A stretch of DNA of 64,000 bases, taken from NCBI GenBank assembly GCA_963723495.1, contig CAVRQR010000012.1, forward strand, positions 434,001-498,000, read 5' to 3'. The position numbers and the translations under genes are program-made. Each line of letters begins with the position of its first letter. Positions within the stretch are counted from its first letter, which is position 1. Under the pieces are notes generated by a model. That model did not search any database, had not been told where the DNA came from, and saw nothing but the letters and a program-made list of their open reading frames with translations. Positions 15,283-24,352 of this stretch are shown one piece after another. The DNA is from Gp6-AA40 sp963723495 (GTDB lineage: Bacteria; Acidobacteriota; Vicinamibacteria; Vicinamibacterales; UBA2999).

Positions 15283-17532
15283 ATGAAGGGGTCGGGTCTG
15301 GCCACAGGCGCGGACGCCCGCGCAACCGAACGCGCAGTGCGCAGCCGCCACTACGAGGGGCTGACGCGAGACGAGCTACTCGACGCCTACCGCCTGATGC
15401 TCTTGTCGCGGAAGATCGACGACAGAGAGATCCAGATCAAGAACCAGAGCAAGAGCTTCTTTCAGATCAGCGGCGCCGGTCACGAGGCCGTGCTCGTCGC
15501 CGCGGCCAGACACCTGCGGCCGGGCGTCGACTGGCTGTTCCCGTACTACCGCGATCGGGCGCTCTGCCTCGCACTTGGACTAACCCCTTACGAGATGTTT
15601 CTCGCGTCGGTCGGCGCCAAGGACGATCCGGCGAACGGCGGCCGTCAAATGCCGTCGCACTGGGGCCATCGACGGCTGAACATGCCGTCGCAGAGCAGCT
15701 GTGTCGGCACGCATTGTCTCCACGCCGTCGGCTGCGCCGAGGCAGGGATTCTGTACGGCCGCCTGCCGCAGATTGAAGGACGCGAAGGTCTCTACTCCCC
15801 CGACGAGATCGTGTACATCTCAATCGGCGAGGGTGGAACCAGTGAAGGCGAGTTCTGGGAGTCACTCAACACCGCGGCGACGAAGCAGCTTCCCGTTCTC
15901 TACCTCGTTGAAGACAACGGCTACGCGATCTCCGTGCCCGTCGACGTCCAGACGCCAGGTGGTGATATCTCGCGCGTCCTCGACGGTTTCCCGGGCCTGC
16001 GCACGTCGCGCTGCGACGGAACGGACTATCTGGCCAGCCACAGGACGTTGCGCGACGCGGTTGAGCACGTCCGGGGTCGAAAGGGCCCCGCGCTCGTCCA
16101 TGCCACGGTGATTCGTCCGTACTCACACTCTTTCTCAGACGACGAGAAGCTGTACAAGACGCCAGGGGAGCGAGAGTCCGAAGCGCGACGCGATCCGCTC
16201 GTACACATGCGGCAGCTGCTGCTCGTCGAAGAGCTCGCGACCGAAGAAGAGCTGACGGACCTCCTTGCCGCCGTCGAGCAGGAAGTGAAGGTCGCGGCCG
16301 AGAACGCATCGTCCGCGCCGCATCCGGAACCGGAGACAGCCGCGCTCTACGTCTTCTCCCCTGATGTCGATCCCACGTCGAACCGCTTCTCGACCGAGCC
16401 CAGGCCGCAAGGCAAGGGCGACACGATGGTCGCCGCGATCAATGCCACGTTGAAAGACGAAATGGCCAACGATCCGCGCATCGTCGTGTTCGGTCAGGAC
16501 GTCGCGGACGCGAGCCACGAGTCTGCGCTTCCGCTGGTCGCGGGGAAGGGCGGGGTCTTCAAGGCCACTCACGGTCTACAGCGAACGTTTGGCAGCGATC
16601 GCGTCTTCAACTCGCCGCTTGCCGAAGCAAACATCGTCGGGCGCGCCGTCGGGATGGCGCTACGCGGACTCAAGCCGGTCGTCGAGATCCAGTTCTTCGA
16701 CTACATCTGGCCGGCGTTCATGCAGATCCGCAATGAGCTGTCGATGATGCGCTATCGGTCCGGGAATCACTGGTCCTGCCCGGTAGTCATCCGTGTGCCG
16801 ATTGGCGGCTACCTTCGCGGTGGTGCGCCGTATCACAGCCAGTCCGGCGTCTCGATCTTTGCGCACACTCCAGGTATCCGGATCGTCCTGCCGTCGAATG
16901 CCCAGGACGCGGCCGGGTTGCTGCGAACGGCGATCAGATGCGATGACCCGGTGCTCTTCTGCGAGCACAAGCACCTCTACCGTCAGACCTACAACAAGGC
17001 GCCGTATCCAGGCCCGGATTACATGGTGCCCTTCGGCAAAGCCGCCGTTGCACGCGAGGGAGCGGACCTCGTCGTCTTCACGTGGGGCGCGCTCGTGCAG
17101 CGATCGCTTCTTGCGGCGCAGCAAGCCGAGAGGCTGGGCATCAGCGTCGCCGTCGTCGATCTCCGGTCGATCATCCCCTATGACTGGGAAACGATCGCGG
17201 CCTACACGAAGAAGACCAGCCGGGTCATCGTGGCGCACGAGGACCAGCTCACGTGCGGTTTCGGCGCGGAGATCGCAGCCAGAATCTCCGACGAGCTCTT
17301 CGAGTACCTCGACGCGCCGGTCAAGCGAGTCGCGGCGCTCGATTGCCCGGTCGCTTACGCTCCCGTTCTCGAAGAAGTGATCCTGCCGGGAGCGTCCGAC
17401 GTGCTGAAAGCGATCAAGGCACTGGCCGAGGACCTGAACTCCTCCCCGCCACGGGCTTCGTGCCGCGGAGCTCGATTCTGTGGTCAACTTGTTCGACGGG
17501 TCCGGCTGAAGCCGGACACTACGACTCCGTGA
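15283..17532 (+). CDS. fused E1 alpha/beta branched-chain-type 2-oxoacid dehydrogenase
   Basis: Thiamine-diphosphate-dependent decarboxylase of the 2-oxoacid dehydrogenase complex with alpha and beta subunits in one 749-aa chain. Alpha part (about 20-350): FYPYYRDR-like substrate region, GEGGTSEGE (TPP/Mg motif, from 182) and EDNGYAIS. Beta part (about 385-715): VFGQDVA, FNSPLAEANIVGRAVGMA, EIQFFDYIWPA, PIGGYLRGGAPYHSQS. Fused E1 chains are known for branched-chain/isovalerate-type enzymes. No E2 or E3 gene is nearby. The last residues (RRVRLKPDTTTP) come from a dispersed palindrome, not from the enzyme family. Confidence 0.9.
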   Translation: MKGSGLATGADARATERAVRSRHYEGLTRDELLDAYRLMLLSRKIDDREIQIKNQSKSFFQISGAGHEAVLVAAARHLRPGVDWLFPYYRDRALCLALGLTPYEMFLASVGAKDDPANGGRQMPSHWGHRRLNMPSQSSCVGTHCLHAVGCAEAGILYGRLPQIEGREGLYSPDEIVYISIGEGGTSEGEFWESLNTAATKQLPVLYLVEDNGYAISVPVDVQTPGGDISRVLDGFPGLRTSRCDGTDYLASHRTLRDAVEHVRGRKGPALVHATVIRPYSHSFSDDEKLYKTPGERESEARRDPLVHMRQLLLVEELATEEELTDLLAAVEQEVKVAAENASSAPHPEPETAALYVFSPDVDPTSNRFSTEPRPQGKGDTMVAAINATLKDEMANDPRIVVFGQDVADASHESALPLVAGKGGVFKATHGLQRTFGSDRVFNSPLAEANIVGRAVGMALRGLKPVVEIQFFDYIWPAFMQIRNELSMMRYRSGNHWSCPVVIRVPIGGYLRGGAPYHSQSGVSIFAHTPGIRIVLPSNAQDAAGLLRTAIRCDDPVLFCEHKHLYRQTYNKAPYPGPDYMVPFGKAAVAREGADLVVFTWGALVQRSLLAAQQAERLGISVAVVDLRSIIPYDWETIAAYTKKTSRVIVAHEDQLTCGFGAEIAARISDELFEYLDAPVKRVAALDCPVAYAPVLEEVILPGASDVLKAIKALAEDLNSSPPRASCRGARFCGQLVRRVRLKPDTTTP
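17500..17517. repeat. dispersed palindrome, copy 1
   Basis: GTCCGGCT, 2 nt (GA), AGCCGGAC: perfect 8-bp arms. It lies at the 3' end of the E1 gene and encodes VRLKPDT there. A copy in opposite orientation is at 48492-48509. Confidence 0.75.
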
Positions 17533-18542
17533 CTCGAAGCGTCCTTGCGCTCTCGCTGGCCGTGGCACTTCTCGCAATGCCAACGTCTGCCCTTCAGGTC
17601 CAGGTCCTGCGATCGGTCGGCAGCCTGCCGCCTCACATCGTCGGTGCCTTCGAGAGTCCGGTCGGCTTTCAGCAGGCCAGCGACGGCACGTACTACGTGT
17701 TCGACCGGCGAGCGCAGACCATATACACAGTCGACGCGGCGCGCACCCGCGCGCAGAAGATTATCGAGATCGGCGGTGAAGAAGGACGCATCATTCAGCC
17801 AACCGGGTTCGACGTCTCCCGTGATGGACGCATCGTCGTGGCCGACGTCCCACGACAGCAGCAGCGCGTGCAGACGTTCGACGCGCAGGGCACACGGCAG
17901 ACCGGTTTCTTCCTTCCCGGACAGCCGGCCGCGCGCGTGACCATCGGCAACCTGGTACTGAACGGCGCTGGCTCGATCCAGCACGCCGGCGCCACATTGC
18001 TCATCAGCCACCCCGAGAGCGGAGCGCTCTTCACCGAGTACTCACCCGGCGGATTCGCGCAGCGCAGCATCGGCCGTCTGCGGACCACGGGATTCGAGGA
18101 CGATCGCGAGCTTCACATCGCGATGAACGCGGGGCTGCCACTCGTCGATCCCACTGGTGGGTTCTTCTACGTCTTCATCACCGGCACGCCACTCGTCCGC
18201 AAGTACGACGCAAATGGAACGATGGTGTACGAACGGCATATCGAAGGGCGTGAACTCGACGACTACCTGGCGGGGCAGCCGAAGAAATGGCCACGGCGGC
18301 GCATCCAGGACAAGGAGGTCCCATTCGTCACGCCGTCGATCACCGCCGCCGCGGTCAATGCCCGCGGTGAGCTGTGGATCTCGTTCGCCGTGCCGTATAC
18401 CTACGTCTACGACAAGAACGGTGACAAGATTCGCACCGTGCAGTTCCACGGCGCAGGTCTCATCAATCCCTCCAGCCTTTCGTTCGCCCCAAACGGCCGG
18501 CTTCTGGTCACACCCGGGTGCTACGAGTTCGACCCCAGCTGA
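17529..18542 (+). CDS. secreted beta-propeller-like protein (6-bladed/NHL type)
   Basis: Exported protein of 337 aa of unknown role. The GTG at 17529 overlaps the E1 stop and leads directly into a signal peptide (SVLALSLAVALLAMPTSA). Repeated blade-like segments follow: GTYYVFDRRAQTIYTVD, GFDVSRDGRIVVADVP, LVRKYDANGTMVYERHIEGR and YVYDKNGDKIRTVQFHG, spaced as in NHL/6-bladed propellers. It ends before an ABC transporter pair on the same strand. Confidence 0.7.
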   Translation: MTRSVLALSLAVALLAMPTSALQVQVLRSVGSLPPHIVGAFESPVGFQQASDGTYYVFDRRAQTIYTVDAARTRAQKIIEIGGEEGRIIQPTGFDVSRDGRIVVADVPRQQQRVQTFDAQGTRQTGFFLPGQPAARVTIGNLVLNGAGSIQHAGATLLISHPESGALFTEYSPGGFAQRSIGRLRTTGFEDDRELHIAMNAGLPLVDPTGGFFYVFITGTPLVRKYDANGTMVYERHIEGRELDDYLAGQPKKWPRRRIQDKEVPFVTPSITAAAVNARGELWISFAVPYTYVYDKNGDKIRTVQFHGAGLINPSSLSFAPNGRLLVTPGCYEFDPS

Positions 18543-18574
18543 CAGAAGCTCACGTGGGATCTGTGAGTGATGTC

Positions 18575-19495
18575 ATGACGACGGCGGCGCTGACCGCACG
18601 GCACCTGACGCGACGGTTCGGCAACCGTGTGGCCGTGGACAATGTCTCGCTCGACCTCCGTGCCGGCGAGATCTTTGCGCTGCTCGGCCCTAACGGCGCC
18701 GGCAAGACCACCACGCTGCGCATGCTGGCGGGACTCATTGCCCCGACATCGGGCACCGTTCAGATTGATGACGAGGCCATGACGCCGAACGCGGCGCCAC
18801 GACTCAGGATGCGGATCGGATTCCTGACGGAAGCACCCGGTCTGTGGGACAACCTGACCGTGCGCGAGAACCTGTCCGTCTATGCGCGGCTGTACGGTCT
18901 CAGTGATCCGGACAAGGCGGTAGACGACGCCCTCGCGCTCTTTCGGATCTCCGACCGGAGCGAGGACCGCGCGGCGCGACTGTCGAAGGGACTCAAGCAA
19001 CGTGTCGCGCTGGCACGCGCAATCGTGCACAAGCCGCGCGTCGTCATGCTCGATGAGCCCACCTCGGGGCTGGACCCTGCCAGCGCGCGCGACGTCCGCG
19101 AGCTCATCGTCGGGATGCGCAGTGAAGGACGGGCCATCCTGCTGTGCACTCACAACCTCGACGAGGTCGATCGCGTTGCCGATCGAGTAGCCGTGCTCAG
19201 ATCGCGGCTCGTTGCGGACGGAACCCCGGAATCGCTGCGGCAACAACTCTTCGCTCCCCGGCTTCGCATTCGACTGACGGACTCGGCGGAGCAGTTCGTG
19301 CGCGTCCTGCGCGCCGCTGGCGTGCCCGAACCGAGTGTCGACGGCCACTGGTTGTCGATGTCGGGCACGACGCTCACGACTCCCCAGATCGTGCGCACTC
19401 TCGTCGAAGCAGGTGCCGGCATCGAAACGGTGGAGACAGAGGAACCGTCGCTGGAGGACGTCTACATCAAGCTCCTGGGAGGAGGATCGGCGTGA
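18575..19495 (+). CDS. ABC transporter ATP-binding protein
   Basis: ATPase subunit of an ABC-2 type exporter, 306 aa. Walker A GPNGAGKT, signature LSKGLKQR (a variant of LSGGQ), Walker B VVMLDEPTSGLDP and the switch His in CTHNLDEVD are intact. A C-terminal extension of about 85 residues follows, as in multidrug/antibiotic ABC-2 ATPases. GTG codons upstream are possible starts; I chose the ATG at 18575. GTGA couples it to the permease. Confidence 0.9.
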   Translation: MTTAALTARHLTRRFGNRVAVDNVSLDLRAGEIFALLGPNGAGKTTTLRMLAGLIAPTSGTVQIDDEAMTPNAAPRLRMRIGFLTEAPGLWDNLTVRENLSVYARLYGLSDPDKAVDDALALFRISDRSEDRAARLSKGLKQRVALARAIVHKPRVVMLDEPTSGLDPASARDVRELIVGMRSEGRAILLCTHNLDEVDRVADRVAVLRSRLVADGTPESLRQQLFAPRLRIRLTDSAEQFVRVLRAAGVPEPSVDGHWLSMSGTTLTTPQIVRTLVEAGAGIETVETEEPSLEDVYIKLLGGGSA

Positions 19496-20292
19496 GGATG
19501 GTGGCGCTTCTCCGAAAGGAACTGGCGGACGAACGGCAGAATCTCGCGCTGTTCGTGCCGGCGTTGATCGTCGGCGTCATGACGATCCTCCTGCCGCTGT
19601 TTGTTGCGGTCATCGTGCCGTCCATGACCGGCGAGCGATTGGCGGACTCGAGCGATTTCGAGGTGGCGCTCGAGATGTATCGCGAGCAGCCGGAGATGCG
19701 CGCGCTCGAGCCGGAAGCCGCGATTCAGGCCTACATCTTTCAGTTCTTCGCGGTCATGCTCGTGCTCATCCCGGTGACATCGTCGATGTCGCTGGCGGCC
19801 TACAGCGTCGTCGGGGAAAAGCAGGCGCGGTCTCTGGAGCCACTGCTCGTCACACCGATCACAACCTTCGAGCTGCTCGGCGCCAAGGTACTGGGCGCCT
19901 TCATCCCCTCGACCGCGCTGTCGGCAGGCTTTTTTGTTTTGTACGTGCTGGCCGCGCTCCTGTTCGCGCGGGAGGGTGTCGCATGGGCTCTCCTCGGACC
20001 ACGTTCCCTCGGGATCGTGTTCGTGCTCGGGCCGCTGGCAGCACTTGCCGCACTCCAGCTCGCGGTCTGCGTTTCATCACGGGTCAATGACGCCAGAACG
20101 GCCCAGCAGATCGGAGTCCTGGTGATTCTGCCGGTCGCCGGGCTGCTGATCGGCCAACTCTTCGGATCTCTTCGACTGACCGGGCCTCTGATTCTGATGA
20201 TCGCTGCGGCCTCTCTCGTCATCAACGCAGGCTTGATGTGGATCGGCATCATCCTCTTCGATCGAGAAACGATTTTGACTCGCTGGAAGTAG
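19492..20292 (+). CDS. ABC-2 type transporter permease
   Basis: Integral membrane partner of the preceding ATPase, 266 aa with about six helices. An N-terminal helix (ALFVPALIVGVMTILLPLF) is followed by a periplasmic loop and then the core helices. VVGEKQARSLEPLLVTPI is the coupling-region signature of ABC-2 permeases. The GTG at 19492 is chosen because GGAGGAGG (19478-19485) lies 6 nt before it, while the ATG at 19498 would be 12 nt away. Substrate unknown. Confidence 0.88.
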   Translation: MRMVALLRKELADERQNLALFVPALIVGVMTILLPLFVAVIVPSMTGERLADSSDFEVALEMYREQPEMRALEPEAAIQAYIFQFFAVMLVLIPVTSSMSLAAYSVVGEKQARSLEPLLVTPITTFELLGAKVLGAFIPSTALSAGFFVLYVLAALLFAREGVAWALLGPRSLGIVFVLGPLAALAALQLAVCVSSRVNDARTAQQIGVLVILPVAGLLIGQLFGSLRLTGPLILMIAAASLVINAGLMWIGIILFDRETILTRWK

Positions 20293-20338
20293 CCAGCAAA
20301 CGAGTACACAATCACGCAACGAGTCGCATCGCGGTCCA

Positions 20339-21211
20339 ATGACGACACTCACCGAGTACGACAGGCTTCAGTCGGTTCTCGTCAAGCACGTGCGCGACGC
20401 TTTCATCGACGAGGCGACAATCGCGGCACAGTGGAAGGCGCTGAACTTCACGGCGCCACCCGATCTGACGCGAGCCATCGACGAGCACGATCGTTTCATC
20501 GACATCCTGCGCGCGAGCGACGTCGTTGTTCATCTGCTGCCGCGCGACCCTCGAACCACCCTCGATTCGATCTACGTTCGTGACGCGTCAATCGTCTCGA
20601 CGACAGGGCTGATCCTGTGTGTGATGGGGAAGGTTGACCGGTCAACAGAGCCTGCCGCCCAGGAACGTGCGGTCGGACAGGCCGGCGTCGCGCTGGCGGG
20701 CAGGATCGTTCCGCCGGGACGGCTGGAAGGGGGCGATCTGATCTGGCTCGATTCCCGCACGATGGCAGTTGGCCGGGGATACCGAACCAACGCCGAGGGG
20801 ATTCGTCAGCTGAGATCGCTCGTAGGCGACGCCGTGGATGTAATCGAGGTACCGCTCCCCCACTGGCGGGGACAGAACGACGTGATGCACCTGATGTCGC
20901 TCATCAGCCCGGTCGACCGTGACCTCGCCGTGGTCTACTCGCGACTGCTCCCGGTGCCGTTTCGCGAGTGGTTGCTCGCCCGCGGCATCAGTCTCGTCGA
21001 AGTTGCCGACGAGGAGTTCGACACCATGGGCACCAACGTCCTGGCACTCGCACCGCGCCGGTGCCTGATGCTCGCAGGCAACCCGTTGACGCGCCGCGCG
21101 CTCGAGGCTGCCGGCTGCGAGGTTCTGGAGTATGACGGCAGGGAGATCAGCGCCAAGGGCTGTGGGGGGCCTACGTGCCTCACGAGACCGCTGGTACGCC
21201 TCTCGAATTGA
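20339..21211 (+). CDS. dimethylarginine dimethylaminohydrolase/arginine deiminase-like hydrolase
   Basis: Pentein-fold guanidino-modifying enzyme of 290 aa. SIYVRDAS (Asp82) and RLEGGD (Glu130, Asp133) bind the guanidinium. The catalytic His is His184 (NDVMHLMS) and the nucleophile is Cys280 in GGPTCLTRPL. This spacing fits DDAH and related amidinohydrolases better than full arginine deiminase (about 400 aa). Nothing nearby indicates arginine metabolism, so the exact substrate is open. A 4x7-nt repeat cassette begins 2 nt after its stop. Confidence 0.85.
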   Translation: MTTLTEYDRLQSVLVKHVRDAFIDEATIAAQWKALNFTAPPDLTRAIDEHDRFIDILRASDVVVHLLPRDPRTTLDSIYVRDASIVSTTGLILCVMGKVDRSTEPAAQERAVGQAGVALAGRIVPPGRLEGGDLIWLDSRTMAVGRGYRTNAEGIRQLRSLVGDAVDVIEVPLPHWRGQNDVMHLMSLISPVDRDLAVVYSRLLPVPFREWLLARGISLVEVADEEFDTMGTNVLALAPRRCLMLAGNPLTRRALEAAGCEVLEYDGREISAKGCGGPTCLTRPLVRLSN

Positions 21212-21213
21212 AG

Positions 21214-21333
21214 ATCTTTAATTATTGATTCGTTGTTGATTGTGATTGGAGATTTATTGGAGATTCGATTGGACGATTGCAGCAATCAACGATCTAAAAT
21301 CACCGAATCAACAACGATTCAAAGATCAAAGAT
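21214..21333. repeat. 4x7-nt inverted-repeat cassette A
   Basis: AT-rich spacer. The left arm (21214-21241) is four 7-nt units from ATCTTTA to GTTGATT. The right arm (21306-21333) is four units from AATCAAC to CAAAGAT. The arms match as inverted repeats at 24 of 28 positions around a 64-nt centre. The cassette starts 2 nt after a stop codon and ends 1 nt before the ATG at 21335. Confidence 0.85.
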
Positions 21334-21334
21334 C

Positions 21335-22039
21335 ATGAATCCAAAATTGATCGCCCGGCGTGAATGGTTGAAGCGCGTCGGCGCAGCGGCGGCTATCCCG
21401 CCGCGGATGCTGCTGCCAATCGTCGCGCCAACCGATGAAGGTGTCCCTCTCCAGGCGCCATCTCCGAATGCTGCAGCCGCCAGCGCACCCGAGACGCTGA
21501 CCGCCAGCGAAGCCGAAACGCTGGGCGCGATCGCCGCGCGCCTGATTCCAACCGACAACGACGGGCCAGGTGCAACGGAAGCGCGCGCCGCACAGTACAT
21601 CGATCGCGCTCTCGGCGGAGCCCTGTCGTCGTTTCGCGACGCGTATCGCGCGGGACTCGCCGCTCTCGATCGCTACGCTCAGAACACGAAGGGCAATTCG
21701 TTCGCGCGCCTGTCTGCCGCCGATCAGGACGCCCTCTTGCTCGACGTCGAGCGCAACGAGGCTGCCGGCTTCTCGCAGTCGGCGGCGTTCTTCAATCTCG
21801 TCCTCGCCCACACTGTCCAGGGCACCTTCTGCGATCCCCACTACGGCGGGAACGCGAATTTCGCCGGCTGGGATCTGATCGGGTATCCGGGTGTCCGCCT
21901 CGCTGTGACCTCGGGTGAACAGGCCCTCAATGCGCGGCCGGCGCCCACGCACATGTCTGCCTACGACTACCGCATGTTTTCGGGAAGCCGTCCCGCACGC
22001 GCGGCGCTGGATCAGGGAGGCGGGCATCATGGCGACTGA
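21335..22039 (+). CDS. gluconate 2-dehydrogenase subunit 3-like protein (Tat-exported)
   Basis: Small subunit of a membrane-associated GMC-type dehydrogenase. The twin-arginine motif RREWLKRVG (8-16) would export the folded complex. The mature part fits the subunit-3 family: TASEAETLGAIAARLIPTD, SFRDAYRAGLAALDRYA and TVQGTFCDPHYGGNANFAGW. It overlaps the flavoprotein gene by 11 nt, which supports complex formation. The ATG directly follows repeat cassette A and has no Shine-Dalgarno sequence. No cytochrome c subunit is next door. Confidence 0.85.
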   Translation: MNPKLIARREWLKRVGAAAAIPPRMLLPIVAPTDEGVPLQAPSPNAAAASAPETLTASEAETLGAIAARLIPTDNDGPGATEARAAQYIDRALGGALSSFRDAYRAGLAALDRYAQNTKGNSFARLSAADQDALLLDVERNEAAGFSQSAAFFNLVLAHTVQGTFCDPHYGGNANFAGWDLIGYPGVRLAVTSGEQALNARPAPTHMSAYDYRMFSGSRPARAALDQGGGHHGD

Positions 22040-23735
22040 GCTCAAGAAGACAGACGTCGTGATCGTCGGCCTTGGTGCAGTTGGCGGCGTGGCCGCACTG
22101 CCGATCGTCGAGGCAGGGCTGAACGTCGTGGGACTCGAAGCGGGAACGTGGCTGCGCGCGGAAGACTTCGCACCAGACGAGCTGCGGAACAACTATCGCG
22201 GCTGGCCACAGGCGGTGCAGAAAGCCAATCGAGAAATCCCAACGCATCGGCCGCATGCCTCGTCACCCAATTCGCCACGCATGGCGATTCATCCAATGAT
22301 GAACGCCGTCGGCGGTACCTCACTTCACTACTGGGCACAGAGCTGGCGTTTGAGCCCGTGGGATTTCAAGGTTGTCAGCGAGACGACACGACGCTACGGC
22401 GCGTCGCGAATCCCCAAGGGGTCAACGGTCGAAGACTGGCCGTTCGGTCTTGAAGAACTCGAGCCGTATTACGATCGCGTCGAACGCGAAATCGGTGTCT
22501 CCGGAAAGGCAGGCAACATCAACGGCCGCATCGATCGCGGAGGGAACATCTTCGAAGGCCCGCGCCGGCGCGAATACCCGATGCCGCCGTTGCGTGGCTC
22601 GGGCTTCACCGAGATGATGTCCGATGCCGCACGCGGGCTCGGCTGGCACGCATTCCCCGGACCGGCCGCAGTCAATTCACGAAACTACGGGAATCGTACT
22701 GCCTGCGTGTATCACGGCTTCTGCAGCCGCGGCGGCTGTCATGTGAACGCCAAAGGCTCGACCGCCGTGACGACCATTCCCAAAGCGGTCAACACCAGGC
22801 GCCTCACGGTCGTCACGGAAGCACACGTCATCCGGTTCGATGTGACCGACAAGGGCCGCGTTTCGGGCGTGTCTTACCTGAAGGGGGGCACCGAGTACTT
22901 TCAGCCGGCTGACGTGGTCCTGCTTGCCGGCTACACGTACGAGAACGTGCGGTTGCTGCTTCTGTCGAAGTCGAAAGCCTTCCCAAATGGTCTCTCGAAC
23001 AATCATGGACAAGTGGGCCGTCACTATTTCAGCCACAACACCGGCGCCAGCGTGAGCGCGCTCTTTCCACGATCGTTGAACAACTGGTACGGCTTGCCCG
23101 CACAGGGCGCCGCGGTCGACAACTGGGCCGACGACAACTTCGATCATGCGGGGCTTGATTTCATCGGCGGCGGAAATCTGTGGGTCTACTCCGACAGGCG
23201 TCCGATCGGGGCGGCCAGTATGAGCACCTTCGGGAGAGCGCCGCAGTGGGGTTCGGCATGGAAGGCGTTCATCAAGGAGAACGCCGACCGCGCAAACACC
23301 GCGTATCTTCAGAAGACCACGCTGCCGTACGAGGACAACTATCTCGATCTCGATCCGGACGTGACCGACCCGCTCGGATATCCGGTCTGCCGCATTACGG
23401 CGGAATTCAAAGAGAACGAACGCGCTGTCGCCGCCTACATCCAGGACAAGATGGCCGAGTGGTATCGCGCCGCGGGGGCGATCGCCACCGAGAAGGGCCC
23501 TATCGGTACGATGGGCCCCTCCACGCACGCCTACGGCGGCACTCGAATGGGCGACAACGCCGAAACAAACGTCGTCAATCGGTGGGGTTTCTCACACGAG
23601 GTGCCGAACCTGGGTGTCGTTGGTGCGTCAGTGATGGGAACGAGCGGTGCCAGAAACCCGACACTAACGGCTCAGGCATTGGCCTGGAGGACAAGTGAGT
23701 ATCTGACTCGGCGCTGGAAAGAAGTCACCACGTAA
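22029..23735 (+). CDS. GMC-family FAD-dependent dehydrogenase, large subunit
   Basis: FAD oxidoreductase of 568 aa, likely a gluconate 2-dehydrogenase/glucose-type large subunit oxidising a sugar or alcohol in the periplasm. The FAD dinucleotide motif is GLGAVGG (near 14). NAVGGTSLHYWAQSWR is the GMC flavin-contact loop. The C-terminal STHAYGGTRMGDNAETNVV and GTSGARNPTLTAQALAW match the GMC C-terminal domain with its catalytic His. GGGAGG precedes the ATG. It has no signal of its own and would ride out with the Tat subunit upstream. Confidence 0.9.
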   Translation: MATELKKTDVVIVGLGAVGGVAALPIVEAGLNVVGLEAGTWLRAEDFAPDELRNNYRGWPQAVQKANREIPTHRPHASSPNSPRMAIHPMMNAVGGTSLHYWAQSWRLSPWDFKVVSETTRRYGASRIPKGSTVEDWPFGLEELEPYYDRVEREIGVSGKAGNINGRIDRGGNIFEGPRRREYPMPPLRGSGFTEMMSDAARGLGWHAFPGPAAVNSRNYGNRTACVYHGFCSRGGCHVNAKGSTAVTTIPKAVNTRRLTVVTEAHVIRFDVTDKGRVSGVSYLKGGTEYFQPADVVLLAGYTYENVRLLLLSKSKAFPNGLSNNHGQVGRHYFSHNTGASVSALFPRSLNNWYGLPAQGAAVDNWADDNFDHAGLDFIGGGNLWVYSDRRPIGAASMSTFGRAPQWGSAWKAFIKENADRANTAYLQKTTLPYEDNYLDLDPDVTDPLGYPVCRITAEFKENERAVAAYIQDKMAEWYRAAGAIATEKGPIGTMGPSTHAYGGTRMGDNAETNVVNRWGFSHEVPNLGVVGASVMGTSGARNPTLTAQALAWRTSEYLTRRWKEVTT

Positions 23736-23867
23736 GTTCGACGATCCCTGAAATATTTCCTCAACGCCGCCATTCGGGCAGGTGTAAACGGTCCGTTTCG
23801 ACCAGAACCCGCCACTCCGGGCATTGGCGAGCAGCTTGCACTGCGTCCGTGCGGAAGGAAGTTGACG

Positions 23868-24236
23868 ATGCCCGCATACGAATCGGCGCTCGAAGCTCCG
23901 CCTCAGCCACTCGATGAGTTTGTCCGTGAGCATGGGTGCTCGGACGGGATCGATTTCCAGTCTCTTCCGCCCGGCACCGTGGTCCACGTGGATACCAGGT
24001 TTTCGACCTATCGTCTCGTGGTGATGCATCCTGACGACAAGCGCGCCACAGTTACCGGCGGCCGATTCTTCCCCGAGCCGACAGAGATCCGCATCGAAGG
24101 CGCTACGGCCGGCGGCACCGCGATCAAAGCGGGGTGGATCGGTGTCGGGTTGCGCCTCGAGATGTCCGCACTCTCCAATCGGATCACGACGTCAGTCGTG
24201 CGATCGGTCACGGTCGATCCGCCGCCGTACTTCTGA
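23868..24236 (+). CDS. conserved hypothetical protein (122 aa)
   Basis: Soluble all-beta-looking protein of 122 aa with no signal peptide or helix. PPGTVVHVDTRFSTYRLVVM, GGRFFPEPTEIRIEGAT and KAGWIGVGLRLEMS resemble a short conserved family of unknown function that I have seen in several phyla. GGAAGGAAG about 7 nt before the ATG at 23868 fixes the start. The 132 nt between the dehydrogenase gene and this one hold nothing I can name. Confidence 0.65.
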   Translation: MPAYESALEAPPQPLDEFVREHGCSDGIDFQSLPPGTVVHVDTRFSTYRLVVMHPDDKRATVTGGRFFPEPTEIRIEGATAGGTAIKAGWIGVGLRLEMSALSNRITTSVVRSVTVDPPPYF

Positions 24237-24299
24237 ACCCTGAATCGATTCATCGATCACGGTTGAACGCCGCAAGTGTGTGTCGGTGTGCGCGTCCGC

Positions 24300-24334
24300 G
24301 GGAGCGCTCCAGTCACATAGGCGCGAGCGCTCCC
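24300..24334 (+). promoter_or_regulatory. candidate operator of the beta-oxidation operon
   Basis: GGGAGCGCTC (24300-24309) and GAGCGCTCCC (24325-24334) form a perfect 10-bp inverted repeat. Each half contains the palindrome GAGCGCTC, and the copies start 23 nt apart. The extended half-sites GAGCGCTCCAGTCAC and GAGCGCTCCCGTGAC also form a direct repeat. The TAGACT box (24341-24346) and the start codon follow at once, as expected for a repressor site. Confidence 0.55.
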
Positions 24335-24340
24335 GTGACG

Positions 24341-24346
24341 TAGACT
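24341..24346 (+). promoter_or_regulatory. TAGACT -10-like hexamer 6 nt before the fadN-type start
   Basis: TAGACT, 6 nt, then the ATG at 24353, with no Shine-Dalgarno sequence. Candidate leaderless promoter directly downstream of the palindromic operator. Confidence 0.4.
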
Positions 24347-24352
24347 GATCAC

